From assembly GCA_036936605.1 (NCBI GenBank), contig JAUPFV010000001.1:212829138-212893137 (forward strand): 64,000 bases of DNA, in the 5' to 3' direction. Positions within the stretch are counted from its first letter, which is position 1, and each line of letters starts with the position of its first letter. This document shows, in pieces, positions 34,386 through 45,076 of this stretch. Origin of the DNA: Limnanthes douglasii subsp. nivea (taxonomy: Eukaryota > Streptophyta > Magnoliopsida > Brassicales > Limnanthaceae). The notes under the pieces are model-generated. The model was not told the DNA's origin and ran no database searches. It was given only the letters and a program-made list of their open reading frames with translations. A program made the translations under genes and the position numbers.

Positions 34386-35640
34386 AAGGACTCCATACTT
34401 TCAGTACTTGAACAAAGGAACATTTCCCACCAGTAAAAATGAAGCTCGCGCATTGCAGATCAGAGCAGCCAAATATTGTATCCTCAACAATACCCTGTAC
34501 AGGAAAAGTTCAACCCAACCTCTGATCTGTTGCCTTGACCGTACTGAAGCCAGTTCAGTATTGGCTGATTTACACTTAGGAGAAGTAGGGGCTCATTGTG
34601 GACACCAAATACCGATTCTTCGTTTTCTCCTCGCCGGGTACTATTGGCCTGAGCTAGCAAGTGATGCTGAGAATCTGGTACTGCAATGTCACAAGTGTCA
34701 AGAGTATTCGAACACGCATCATAGACCTAGCGAGCCCATGCAGAACATCCCCGCCCCATGTTCGTTTGATAAATAGCGAATAGATCTGGTGGGTCATTTA
34801 CCAATGGCCACAGGTAAACGACAGTTCCTTATCGTCGCAATGGATTACTTTTCGAAATGGGTTGAGGCTAAAGCCCTGTTCAGAACACGCGTTGAGGAGG
34901 TATGTGATTTTATCTATAATCAAATTCTAATCCAATATGGGATTCTCCAACAATTTTCCAGCCCCTACTGTCCACAAGCTAATGGGCATGTCGAAGTAAC
35001 TAACAAAAAACTACTAGAAGGGCTTAAGAAAAAGTTGGAGGGAGCTAAAGGAAAATGGCTAGACAAATTAGCGGAGGTTCTATGAGCGTACAGAACAACC
35101 CCTCGCTCCACAACAGGCGATACACAATTTTCTTTGGTATACGGTGCAGAGGCGGTTATTCCAGCAGAGGTCATAGTACCAAGCCATAGAATTGAGCACT
35201 ACGAAGAAGAGGCTGATCTTGTAGCTAGATCAACATCTCTGGATCTATTAGATGAGCGACAAGATCAGGCAAGAGTTCGAGCAGAGCACTATCAAATTCT
35301 TATGAAATGACGCTTTAATGCTCGTCTGAAGCCACGCTCTTTCAATGAGGGATATTTAGTTTTAAAGAAGGTGTTTCAGGGCTCCGGTAGCAGAACAGGT
35401 GGCAAACTAGGACCAAATTGGGAAGGCCCATACTCAGTTATTTCAGCAGGACACCATGGCGCGTATAGATTAGCTAATCAAGATGGTCGAGCACTCAAGC
35501 ATCCTTGGAATGTTAATCACCTAAAGTTGTATCTCCATAATATTTACAGATATAATGATTCGCTTTTTTTCCTCTATGATGGCGCGGGGAGGTTTTTTAA
35601 TGAGGCATCTAAGAACAACTCTTTATTTTTTCCAATCTAA
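34386..35640 (+). pseudogene. Element III integrase with in-frame loss of the second catalytic segment
   Basis: An HHCC-like zinc region (AHCGHQIPILRF, CHKCQEYSNTHH, about 34590-34730) is followed by the core with the first catalytic Asp (DYFSKWVEAKAL, about 34840). Then IQYGILQQFSSPYCPQANGH (about 34940-34990) joins two parts that in the family are separated by about 25-30 residues including the D-N-G second catalytic Asp; here they are directly adjacent, in frame. The C-terminal part has [24 protein letters not shown] and HPWNVNHLKLY. Stops at 34774 and 35083 replace family Trp residues; another lies at about 35308. It cannot integrate by itself. Confidence 0.9.
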
Positions 35641-36178
35641 GTTACGCTTTCGCCTATGTGTGTTTGTGAAAGTTTATCCTTATAACCAGCGAATGGGTCA
35701 ATGACCACGCCATTTTTAGCTACAAAACAGACCATACTGAGTCCAGACTAAGTGTCTATAAACACGAATGGGCTAATTGGCCACGCCTACGGGCTACATA
35801 ACGGTCATACTGTGCCTATACTTTGTACTAGGTATATATGCAAACTGGTCGAAGACCAAGTCTAAACAGACTACGCAATACGGTTCGTGAGACCTTGCTG
35901 CAAAAATGCTATAATGACACAAGTTGTCTAAGCTATGCAATGAGCCCTACTGAGCTCGGGGTTGTAAGGATCTCCAAAAGCTCAGCAAACACATATTCCA
36001 CAATTGACAACGAACGTTTATATCAATAACTAATTTAAATCATGCATCAATTCAAGCACATTCTCTAAATAAATAAACCCAACTGTTGTAAGCATTACGA
36101 CATGTTTTAACTTTAAAACAACAAAAGCAAGGAAATTGGTCCAACAGAACAACACACGCAAATATTTATTAGTTAATA
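35641..36178. other. Element III interval between integrase and antisense gene
   Basis: The 3' ends of two convergent transcription units meet here. Short repeats with TAAGTCTATAAACACGAATGGG-like lines are seen, but no coding region is supported. Confidence 0.45.
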
Positions 36179-38671
36179 CTACTGGGTGGCAGAAGTATGG
36201 GAGGATCAACAGAAGTATTAGCTCCTGCGTTCTCCCGAGGGGCTATGTTCGAGCTCGGTGCAGCAAACTCTGCTAGATGGGCAAAGAATCCCAGGTTCAT
36301 GCCAGGATTCAAGGCTATTAGCTCTGCAATAGCATTCTTGTTTTCCTTGGTAATCATCTCTGTAACAACTATGAACACCTACATTTCCCTTTCGTCAGTA
36401 GCTGCTTCTACCTTTGCCTGCCACTATTTCCACTCTCGTTCGAGTTGTGCATGCTCCTTCTCCACTTGTTTGCTCAACTTTCTCACCTCAGCAGTCAAAG
36501 TTGTGATTCGGTCTGCTTGTTCCTCTACCCTTTTTGCCTAACTATTGGTCTGATCCACCAAGTTTGCGTTTTGCGCGTGCAGCTCGGCATTCCTTTTTAG
36601 CAAATTTTCATTTTAGTTCAGCACTAATTTGTGGCTCTCGGATTCGCTAGCCTCTGATCGTTGCATTTCACATTCTTTTTTAATGAGGCAACTACCTTCT
36701 CCAGTTTGGCTTTTGCTTCCATGGCCTCATGGTTGAATTTTTTGGCCGAGTTATAAGTATGCCTCAAGCGGATGACCTCAGCAGTGTTGTGCTTAGCTGA
36801 GCCAAAAAACATGGCTTCTGCTTTCCATTTCTCCATGGCAGTTATGTCAGCAAGGGATATATTTCGATAACCCAACACAAAGGAGTTATGGTGCAGCTGT
36901 ATATAAATAGGAAAGTTACATGTAATTTTTAAATATTGAACTTAACATGTGAAGAGCTTAGTGTTCATACCTCAATCGACAGCTCAGTTTGCCTTTGCAA
37001 AATCTCCGCAATAGACATTTTTTCGTAGTACAAAAATTCAGGGATCTTACGAAGCTGCTCGAACATGTATGAAGAAGGACGAGGAATAGATACCTTTGGA
37101 CGCTCTTCTATAGGAACCCTTTGCTGGCTGAACTCACTTACTTTGTCGCCACCCTTGTTCTTTTCGGTGGCTTCCACTGACGGTGCTACATTTTCCACAG
37201 AGGAACTCAGCACCAGCTGCTTTGTTTTCTCTGTGTGAGCTGGGGGCACAGTTTGCCTTTTCTGAGCACCATTATCATTTCCTGCTCCGTCCTCCCCTAG
37301 ATCGATTATATCCTCAGCAACTTGTGGATTTTTTCCTTCACCAACTTCTGTTGTTGTTGGGTTGGGAGGGCGTGCTCTTTCCTCTGAAGTAGCTTCAGCA
37401 CCATCATCCTCCTTAGCTCTGAGCTGTAATCTCCTCGTGCTTAGGGGAACGACGTCCACAATCACCTTTTGCTTTTTGTTCCTCCGCGTATCAAGAGCAC
37501 CAGAGAGGGTCTCCTCATCATCCTCCTCTATTTCTACTCGGACTTTGTTGGGCTGAGCAGCTTCAGGCACCTTCAGTGCTTTTTTTTCAGTTTGCTCGAC
37601 AATTTTTCCTTTGTTTTTTGAGGCATCATTCCCTTGCTCGCAAGAGAGAGCAGGAGCAGAGGATGAATCCCCAATTTTACCAGCTTTTCGGGTTACTTGA
37701 GGCACTGCCAGCCAGATGCCAGCGTTGTTCTTCTCATGGAGCTTTTGCTCTAAAAGTGATCTGAGGTGATCCATAGTATCTTCTGAACTATTTTCCATTC
37801 TCACTTATCCTTCTTCTGTGATACCGAGCTCTGGAATCGACCACAACCCTGATTTCAAGTAGTTGTATCGTGTGAACAGTCGCTTAGGATCTTGTTGCCA
37901 AGCTTCAAAAGCTAAGTTACTGACTCTGATCAAAGGGTTCACGTAGTTTAATGGTCTCCCTTCTTTCCACCAGCTCTAATTGGAAAGTTCACCTGAAATA
38001 AAAACACATATAATATTATATAAGAGGTCGTGCAAATTTTTATCTCATGAAAGCTAATAATACTTACAATTTTTCTTCCATTTTATTTCTAGCTGAAGGT
38101 TTAAGGTAGGGGTGCTGTGCTCCCAGTTACCCGACACAAAGACGAAGGAGTTCTTCCAGTTCCTATCAGAGGAAGGGAGTTCAACAATTTTCTTAACCCC
38201 TTTAAAGTGGGTGTAAAAGAAAGGGGTCTTGGCCCAATTTTGTTACATCAGTACCGGATCATAGGTATGCCAAGCATATTTCAGTACCAAGCAAGCGTGA
38301 GCTGAGCACCACGCTAAGCAATATCCTCCAACCATTCACAGTCATTTGAGTAGGGCAGAGATGCCTAGCACACTGAAATAATCACGAATGAGCTCGGGCA
38401 GTGGTAACCTCAGCTCCCAGTCAAATAAAGTAGTAAAAAGGCAGGTCTCCGTTTCTTATGTATGATAGGGATGTTTGCCTATACTGGGAGCCCTAATAGT
38501 CACATCCTCAGGGATGCTATATCTGTCCCTAAGGATGACAATTCCATCATCGTCTAAGTTAGTATACTTATGGGCTATTTAAGAGAAATAGTTTTCTAAA
38601 TCGTCGATGTCTTCGTATAAGGGCTCCGTAATTTTGTCGGCTTTACTCTTCGTTTCCCTTTTTGGTGCCAT
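36179..38671 (-). pseudogene. Element III antisense gene, three exons, transposon-associated protein
   Basis: Minus-strand gene between integrase and 3' LTR. ATG at 38671. Exon A is about 38671-38068. Intron 1 is 38067-37993, with donor GTAAGT and acceptor TTTATTTCAG. Exon B is 37992-36971. Intron 2 is 36970-36897, with donor GTATGA and acceptor TATATACAG. Exon C runs 36896 to about 36179. Exon A resembles the plant 'putative gypsy type transposon' domain (compare Transposase_28 families): NSFVFVSGNWEH follows a decayed helical part with several stops. Exon B holds an acidic/basic low-complexity region (279 codons open, 37804-36965). Exon C is a long coiled coil with stops. The function is unknown; antisense ORFs at this site are known in several Tat elements. 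Introns of 74-75 nt show it was expressed as a spliced mRNA. Confidence 0.82.
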
Positions 38672-39203
38672 GGTTTTTCTAAAATCTGCAATTAGGTAAG
38701 GATATAAATCAGAATGATTATGATGGTGAGGCCAAGCGATTTGATTTTGGAGAAACACCTATTGATAGAAGTTTGAAGCCTTAAATCTAGGGTTCTCTCA
38801 AGCGTTCAACGATAAATGGTTACTGGATAATAAATATGTTACCTGAGTAAAGTTGAAGAAGATGATAGCAAGCGCATTGGTTGAAGATGGAGAGAGTTTT
38901 CCAGCAACGTTGAAGCACAAATTTTGAAATTGGTAATTTTTCTAACAAAAGAATACAGTAAGTGTTTAAGTGACTATACACTTTTCACATAGGCGTGTGA
39001 ATTGTGATGTCATCAATTGTTTGAAAGCTATGCCAGAAAACTGAATCGCCAAATGGTATCTCCAAGAAACGGCAAGGTTAGAAACCGTCACTTGCATCAG
39101 CGACACGTGTCAGAAAGAAGAAGACGCGAGACAGTTCGAATCACCACGCGGTTAAGTAAGGAATTTAATTGATATTTTTAATTTACAGTCTTATTAAAAA
39201 ACC
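38672..39203 (-). promoter_or_regulatory. Probable leader/promoter of the element III antisense gene
   Basis: Noncoding interval between the antisense ATG and the 3' LTR. The antisense transcript must start here or inside the 3' LTR. No reliable core motif was assigned. Confidence 0.35.
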
Positions 39204-39223
39204 TATAAACTAGGGGGGAGCCT
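39204..39223 (+). other. Element III polypurine tract
   Basis: A purine-rich run (ACTAGGGGGGAG, about 39209-39220) immediately before the 3' LTR, where plus-strand cDNA synthesis is primed. Confidence 0.75.
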
Positions 39224-39899
39224 TGATAAGGGGGAATTCCCCAAAATAAGTACGAGCACAAGCAGGAGGACCGCGAATTCGGATTATAACAAGCAATGAA
39301 GAAAAGGACGATCTCTACGGTGTTGACGAGCTTAAAGGCATATCAAGATCGAAGATAAATACAGACTTGATGAGCTCAAAAGCAAATTGAGTCCAACAGA
39401 AGATTGAGCTCGAAGACAAATACAACATTGATGAGCTCGAGAGCAGGTCGAGCTCGAAGACATCAGGGAAAGAGCTGATCGACTGGATCAGGAACGCAAT
39501 GAACGGATGAACAAGATTGAGTGAGGACCTAAAGAGGATAATTTGAGCATGTGATCAGTGAGTTCGAGCTCTGCAAACCAGAGCAGACTTGACTGCATTT
39601 AAGGTGTAGCCCAGCTCGGCTTAAAATATAGATAAGACTTAGTGTTTTCTTACTTGTTATATAAACACACGATTTGACCCTTGAATCAAACCGTGTTAGT
39701 TATTTGTTCCACAATTATAGGGATAGTGATGTTAGTGGGTTAGTGGCTCTTAAAGCGCGAACATATGTAACTGCCCACTAATTTGTGTATTATAAATAGG
39801 TAATACATATTTATAAATAAGAGGATCTTTTTTTACTTATCTCTTTCTTGGCTAAAATTCTAAAGATCACACTGTGGTAGCATTTGTTATTCCGTAACA
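39224..39899 (+). repeat. Element III 3' LTR
   Basis: Begins TGATAAGGGGGAATTCCCC (with the 12-bp palindrome GGGGAATTCCCC) and ends GTAACA. It pairs with 29393-30049 throughout. Confidence 0.95.
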
Positions 39900-39904
39900 A
39901 AGGG
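39900..39904 (+). repeat. Element III target-site duplication, right
   Basis: AAGGG, an exact copy of 29388-29392. Confidence 0.9.
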
Positions 39905-40740
39905 ATCTCCCCAATATTCGGAAATTTTATGGTGATTGAAGTAAGGATTTTCCATCGAGCCCTTGGGACTAAAATATGTTTGTTCTCAATAACTCAGAGA
40001 TTATTACCAATGAGAGCGTTGATATGTAAAGGAAGTGAAGTAGGGTCTTCCTTCGATTTGGACTTATTTTTTGGAGAATATCTTTCCTCAAGAATCTGAG
40101 GCCTTAAGATTGCTAGCTCTTCTCACCAGAATGTGGTACTATGGTGTTAGCAATGTTTGGGTCTACGTTTATAGGCTCTTCGGTTGAAGCACTTGACTCC
40201 ATTTCTTGGATTTGTTCGAGAGATTTTTTCATTATAGGAGCCAAAGTTGTAATATTCTTTAACTTCCGAGGAAGGGCTTCGGGAGTAGGACGTGGAGTGG
40301 TTTGTGGTGTAACAGATGGAGTAACCGAAACATATAATGGGGCTAGGGTATGAGTTTTTTCCACAAGTTTAAGGGATCTTTTTTCGCTTTAAAGCATCCC
40401 ATTTCGAGGACTAAACGTTCTTTTTCTTATCATCTATTGAAGTATTTTAGTCACCTTTGACGATTACCAAGAAAGTGTGATTGTGGGGAAGATGAGGAAT
40501 ATTCAAAAGGATTGTCGTGTTGGATGAGTTGTTGGTTGGAGGCCATCTAACGTAATACGTGGTAACAATTGTTTGAGTTTCCGATTCAACGTATAACCCA
40601 ACAACTTCTCTCTTCTCGGATTTCTTAGTAATAGAAAACCCATATAAGATAGGAAAACCTCTATAGGCATAAACTACATAAGAAAAGTTTGGAAGAACTC
40701 CTTGAGAATCTGCAGGCAACTCAAACACTTCTCTCTATAG
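39905..40740 (-). pseudogene. Element II antisense ORF, N-terminal part
   Basis: Minus-strand pieces: 40728-40447 open (TTYYVRWPPTNNSSNTTI, paralleling TTFYGAWPP then ENSS in element V), a Pro/Thr-rich linker (40364-40113), and a stretch ending at the insertion point with ARWKILTSITIKFPNIGEIP (about 39955-39905). That stretch continues across element III at 29387 as HEFIVYPKIMN. The matching element V text is TRWGIPSYITIRFPVEGETP then ELVVYTKIMN. Breaks are moderate. Confidence 0.8.
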
Positions 40741-40772
40741 ATTTTTTTTGAAAATTCTCTCTCTAAATGTTT

Positions 40773-40986
40773 TGAGTCATTTGTTAGACATGTGGGACCC
40801 ATTAAATGTACTATAAAAATATATCTCCTCTCATTGGGAAAGGTGAGTCATTTTTACCCGATTAATACATTTTGTCTATTTTACTTTCTAATTGGCTTGT
40901 GTTTCTCTCTCTAGAATTTACTCTTCCAAACTTCTCTTTACCCCGAAAAATATTCTCTAAATAATATTTGAAACTATCATTTATCA
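40773..40986 (+). repeat. Element II 3' LTR, 5'-truncated
   Basis: Matches the 3' two-thirds of the 23787-24154 LTR (GTCATTTGTTAGACATGTGGG versus GTCGTTTCTTAGACGTGTGAG, then the TATA region and CT-rich tail) and ends TTTATCA at 40986. Its first part is missing; the antisense ORF start lies only about 30 bp upstream, so a deletion fused them. Confidence 0.7.
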
Positions 40987-41206
40987 CTCATGAGCCTTGG
41001 TTATTGCTTCTTTCAGCAGTTCTGGCTCTCTAAGTAATACATTTTGTCTATTTTACTTTCTAATTGGCTTGTGTTTCTCTCTCTAGAATTTACTCTTCCA
41101 AACTTCTCTTTAACCCGAAAAATATTCTCTAAATAATATTTGAAACTATCATTTATCACTCATGAGCCTTGGTTATTGCTTCTTTCAGCAGTTCTGGCTC
41201 TCTAAG
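40863..41206 (+). repeat. 172-bp tandem duplication across an LTR/host junction
   Basis: Copy 1 is 40863-41034, copy 2 is 41035-41206; I see a single difference (TTTACCCCG versus TTTAACCCG). The unit contains the last 124 bp of the element II 3' LTR plus 48 bp of the element VI sequence beyond it, so it formed after element II inserted. Confidence 0.92.
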
Positions 41207-44200
41207 TATCATCTAATTAATCACTTAGGGAGATAGGTCTCGTGAATTCAAACTTCATCAGAATGTCTGCCAACGACTCAACTTTTATCGTCGTTCTTAG
41301 TTCAAGGTGGATATCATAATCCTTTAACTTTAGTGACAGTTTAGTCAATATTCCTAACACATTAGGCTTTTATAATACATTTCTCAAAAGGAATTAAGTT
41401 CTAACAATTATAGTATGTACTTGAAAATTTGGTCTCATTTTCAGCTGCAACTACTAGTGCCAAAATAAGTTTTTCTAATTGTAAGTATTCAGTTTCAACT
41501 GGTAATATAGATCTACCTATATAATATACTCATTTAAATTTCCTTCCTCCCCTATTGCACTGATTGCATAGTCTAAGATTGCAAACTATAGGTACAATCT
41601 GTGTCTTAGTCGTGGTTAGGTTAATACTTCGGGAGAAGCCAAAAACTTGTTTATATTGTTGAATGCTTCATCACAAGATGGTGTCCACTGAAACTTTCTC
41701 GTCCTTCGCAATACTTGGAGGAGTTATTGCATGTTTATGAGGATATTATCAAGCACTTATTCATTTTTCTAGCCTTTCGGTCATGATTTGGACTTCTTTA
41801 CATTCTTCGGTGTCTTAATTAATGCCAAATTGGTAAAATATACTAGATATACTTTGATTATTTTTTCGTTCACCATGTATCCTAAGATTTTTTCAGATCA
41901 AACGTCGAAGGTTCATTTTTATAGATTAAAATTAAAATTTATTCACTTAAGGTTGCCATATATCTCGACTAGATCTGCTAGATGATCTCTACCATGAAGG
42001 CTTATTACCACCATGTCATTAATGTAGACTTGTATATTTCTACCCAATTGAGTTTCAAAGATTTTGTTTACTAGCCTCCGGTATGTTGCTTTAGTATTTT
42101 TCAAACCTTAATGGCATTACCGTATAACAATATAACCTTGTTTTGGTTTGTTTAATTTGTATATAATTGTCCTTAAAACATCGGATAACATCTTATTTTC
42201 TGATGTTTATTCTACAAGTTGGTTGATTCTTGGCAATAAGAATGAGACTTTCAGACATGCTTTATGTAAGTTTGTAAAGTCTACACACAATCCCCACTTG
42301 TCATTTTTATTTTTTACCAACACGTGATTAGCTATCAACATTGGATAATGGGATTATCGTATGTGATATACGGTCGTTAATCCATCTATCTCTTCAAATA
42401 CCGCATTTGTCTTTTGTTAATAGTAAGATCTCCTTTTTTGTATGATGATTATTGTTTATCTTTAACTGATGGCATATGACTTATGTCATGACTATTGTTA
42501 TGTCATGTGTACTCCATGCAAATATATCTAGGTTATTTTTCAAAAAAAAAAACAAAAATTTATACATGCGATCAGTTGGTATTTCTCGACTGATTCTCAA
42601 GATTTTTCTTGGTTTCATGACTACAGCTTTTTCTTATTCCCCAGCTGCACCAGTCGAGCTCTTTTTGTAAGGTCATTTAATCCCTCAAAATGACCATTTC
42701 TTCTTAGGGTTCTTATGTTTTGAGAGCAAAAAATGTTGCATAATATTTTAAAAAGTTGTACGATTTCCTCTAATCACGAAAACCTTGCTGTTTATAAGAC
42801 ATCTTAAGAATCTGTGGATTATATAAACTACGACATGCATTTGATCGATCCAAAATCGGTCTAATATAATGTTATAAAAAGACTATGCATCTATCAATAT
42901 GAAAAGTCAATGTACATTTTTGTAACTTTTGCTTGCCCAGAGTCACATCCTGAGTTAGCTCTTCTAGGAAAACTGCATTTGCTTGGGTGAAACCAATAAG
43001 GATTCTTTGAGTTAGGGTAAAAACTAGAACTCCTCTCATTTTTTATAAGTTATTTTGTATAAAATGTTCGTCGAGATATCGGTGTCAATCATCATCTTTT
43101 TATTTCTACTCCTATCAGCTCCATCATACTGCATCACTATGTGGAGACGTTATTCCATTCCAAATTTTCATTTGATAATAAAAAATTCGTGTACGGGTTT
43201 TGATATACATGTGGGTATTTTTTTCCCTTCACATACTATATTGATCTTGTCAACATACATGTTTCTAGATTTCTTCATGATTTCAAAGTATGGATCTCTT
43301 TCGCCAATCAACATAATGGTCATTTTGTTCAGAAATGGATCTTAGTATTTTTTATCTCCTCTATCTTGGCCAGCATGATAATATTTTTATCCAACACCAT
43401 TTTCTCTTCTTCAAAGGTTAAATCTTCTTCCACAGCATCATAGAACCTTGTCTTAGTTCCTCATTTATTTTATTTTTTACAAACTTATTGAGCTTGTCTT
43501 CATTAACTAAAGTCTAGACTTGATTCTTCAAAGCCCAACAATCCCTAGTATAGTAACCTATATCACCATGGACTTTACAATAATTTTTTTTTATCTCTGA
43601 TCTTTTTTACTCCATTTAACTTTTGAGGCTTATTGCACTCGATTATGTCCTTAGTATTTTTGTAATTATCTACTAAAAACTAGTTGAACTATGCGAATGT
43701 CCCTCTTGTTATGCGGTCTACTATCTTGCTACTGGTAGATTTTTAGCTGAATTTGCATTTTTGTATCATTATGCCTGAATGGATCTTGGCCTTACCAAAT
43801 TCGAAGAACTGTTGTTCATTGGTGTGTCATTTTTTTATTGATATGTTTCGTTGTGTCTGTTTTACTAGTCAAATGGCATACGGTTGGAGTATCAATATCT
43901 GTGTATTATTTGTTTTGACTACTTCATTCGATTTAATATATCGCTTCACCTGAGCTAGCAGATTTTGAAGTTCACTGTTTTTTTCTTATTATGGACTTAG
44001 ATAGGGTACCTTCTTGGAACCCTTGCTTGAACGCCACTACGACCACCCAATCATGGTAATCTTATAACTGAGACTTGGTTTCCACAAAATTCGTTGTGTA
44101 TTCCTTAAAGTTTTATTGGCTCTTTGTTTACAGTAGATCATATAATCAATATCTCTCTTGATTCTATTTTATCATACGAGATGATTTAAACGTCGTCTGA

Positions 44201-44290
44201 AACATCTTTTAATTTTTTATGCATCCTATTCACGACAAGAATCCTTATCCTCATAATAGTAATTCAAAAATTTCATGAATGGATATGCAT
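41207..44290 (-). pseudogene. Element VI gag-protease-RT-RNase H (minus strand), decayed
   Basis: Reading down the minus strand: gag core (about 44130-43930, with KEYTTNFVETKSQ and VVVVAFKQGF), gag C-terminal YCKVHGDIGYYTRDCWALKN (about 43580-43520), protease (MMIDTDISTNIL, about 43100-43060, with the D-T/S-G triad altered), RT (VKNKNDKWGLCVDFTNLHKA, about 42310-42250; ATYRRLVNKIFE; VYINDM in place of the usual YIDDM/YVDDM), and RNase H (EYLQLEKLILALVVAAE, about 41500-41430), ending LKDYDIHLELRTTIKVESLA near 41280. Element II separates it from its second RNase H and integrase at 23786-22150. Many stops and frame changes occur. Confidence 0.8.
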
Positions 44291-44379
44291 GCTGAAACCC
44301 TCATATTATTTACTATTCATCCGCCAAATTTTTATTTTATGTTCATTTATTTGGTTGATAACCCATATATTGGTTGATA

Positions 44380-44669
44380 ACCCGTACTAACACATTCTTA
44401 GTCACTAGTCTTTTAGAGAGAGAAACTTGACAATTGTAAAGAGAGAAAGTATATTTGAATAATGATCACCCTTTTCCCAAATCTAGGGAGGCCTTTTTAT
44501 AATACAAACAATGGGTCCTACATACCCAACTACCTAACAATTACAAACTTAACCCCTACTTTTATTGTTTATTCATAATTAGTCATTTTTCAATACATAT
44601 TTTAGAATATTTCCCTAATTAAAGTACTTCTTCGTAATTAGCTCCCTCATCTTTTATCCTTCCTAATTA
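44380..44669 (-). repeat. Tat LTR shared by elements V and VI (minus strand)
   Basis: On the minus strand it starts TAATTAGGAAGG (first bases probably decayed from TG) right after a polypurine tract AAGGACTGTGGGGC (44690-44670 area). It has TATA-like GTATTATAAAAAGG (about 44500) and CTCT-rich sequence, and ends near 44380. A short tandem repeat (TTGGTTGATAACCC twice, 44351-44384) lies at its end. It is the 3' LTR for element V upstream and sits where the 5' LTR of element VI is expected. Confidence 0.6.
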
Positions 44670-45076
44670 GTAGCCCCACAGTCCTTGTGAAAATATTTTT
44701 GGCAAGGACTGTGAAGTACTCTTCGAATTTCTTCTCATCTCTAGATTTCTTTGAAAATTCACATTCATTTTCCCTTAGTTACCTCAAAGATACCTCCTCA
44801 AAAATAACTTTTTGACTTCCTCAAAATAATCATTCCAATGATAAAATTCTTCTTCGAATTTCATCTTTGAAAACACTTCACCTCCTCGAAAATATTCATG
44901 TGAAAATGCATAGTCCCCAAGTCCTTGCAATATGTTAGCAAAGACTAGAAAATATCCTCAAGATTATGCAACCCCTCAAAAGCCCATCTATTTTCTATGA
45001 ATATTCTTTCCCAACTCACGCCTTTCATTCTATACTAATTTATGCTCAAAACTTTCTAGAGAGAGAAAGCCAGGTT

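Larger units (their letters stand above)
29393..39899 (+). mobile_element. Element III: complete Tat-lineage Gypsy retrotransposon, defective
   Basis: 10.5 kb with paired LTRs (29393-30049 and 39224-39899), primer site, gag, protease, RT, RNase H, second RNase H, integrase, a spliced antisense gene, a polypurine tract and a perfect 5-bp TSD. It lies inside the antisense ORF of element II. The LTRs match at roughly nine in ten positions by eye, so insertion is not recent. The gag-pol frame has about a dozen stops and at least two frame changes, and the integrase lacks its second catalytic segment, so it is not autonomous. Confidence 0.95.

Noticed and set aside
36197..37764. Several plus-strand open frames (for example 36197-36541, 37183-37392, 37576-37764).
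   Set aside because: They are shadows of the minus-strand antisense gene of element III, which has the domain text and splice sites.
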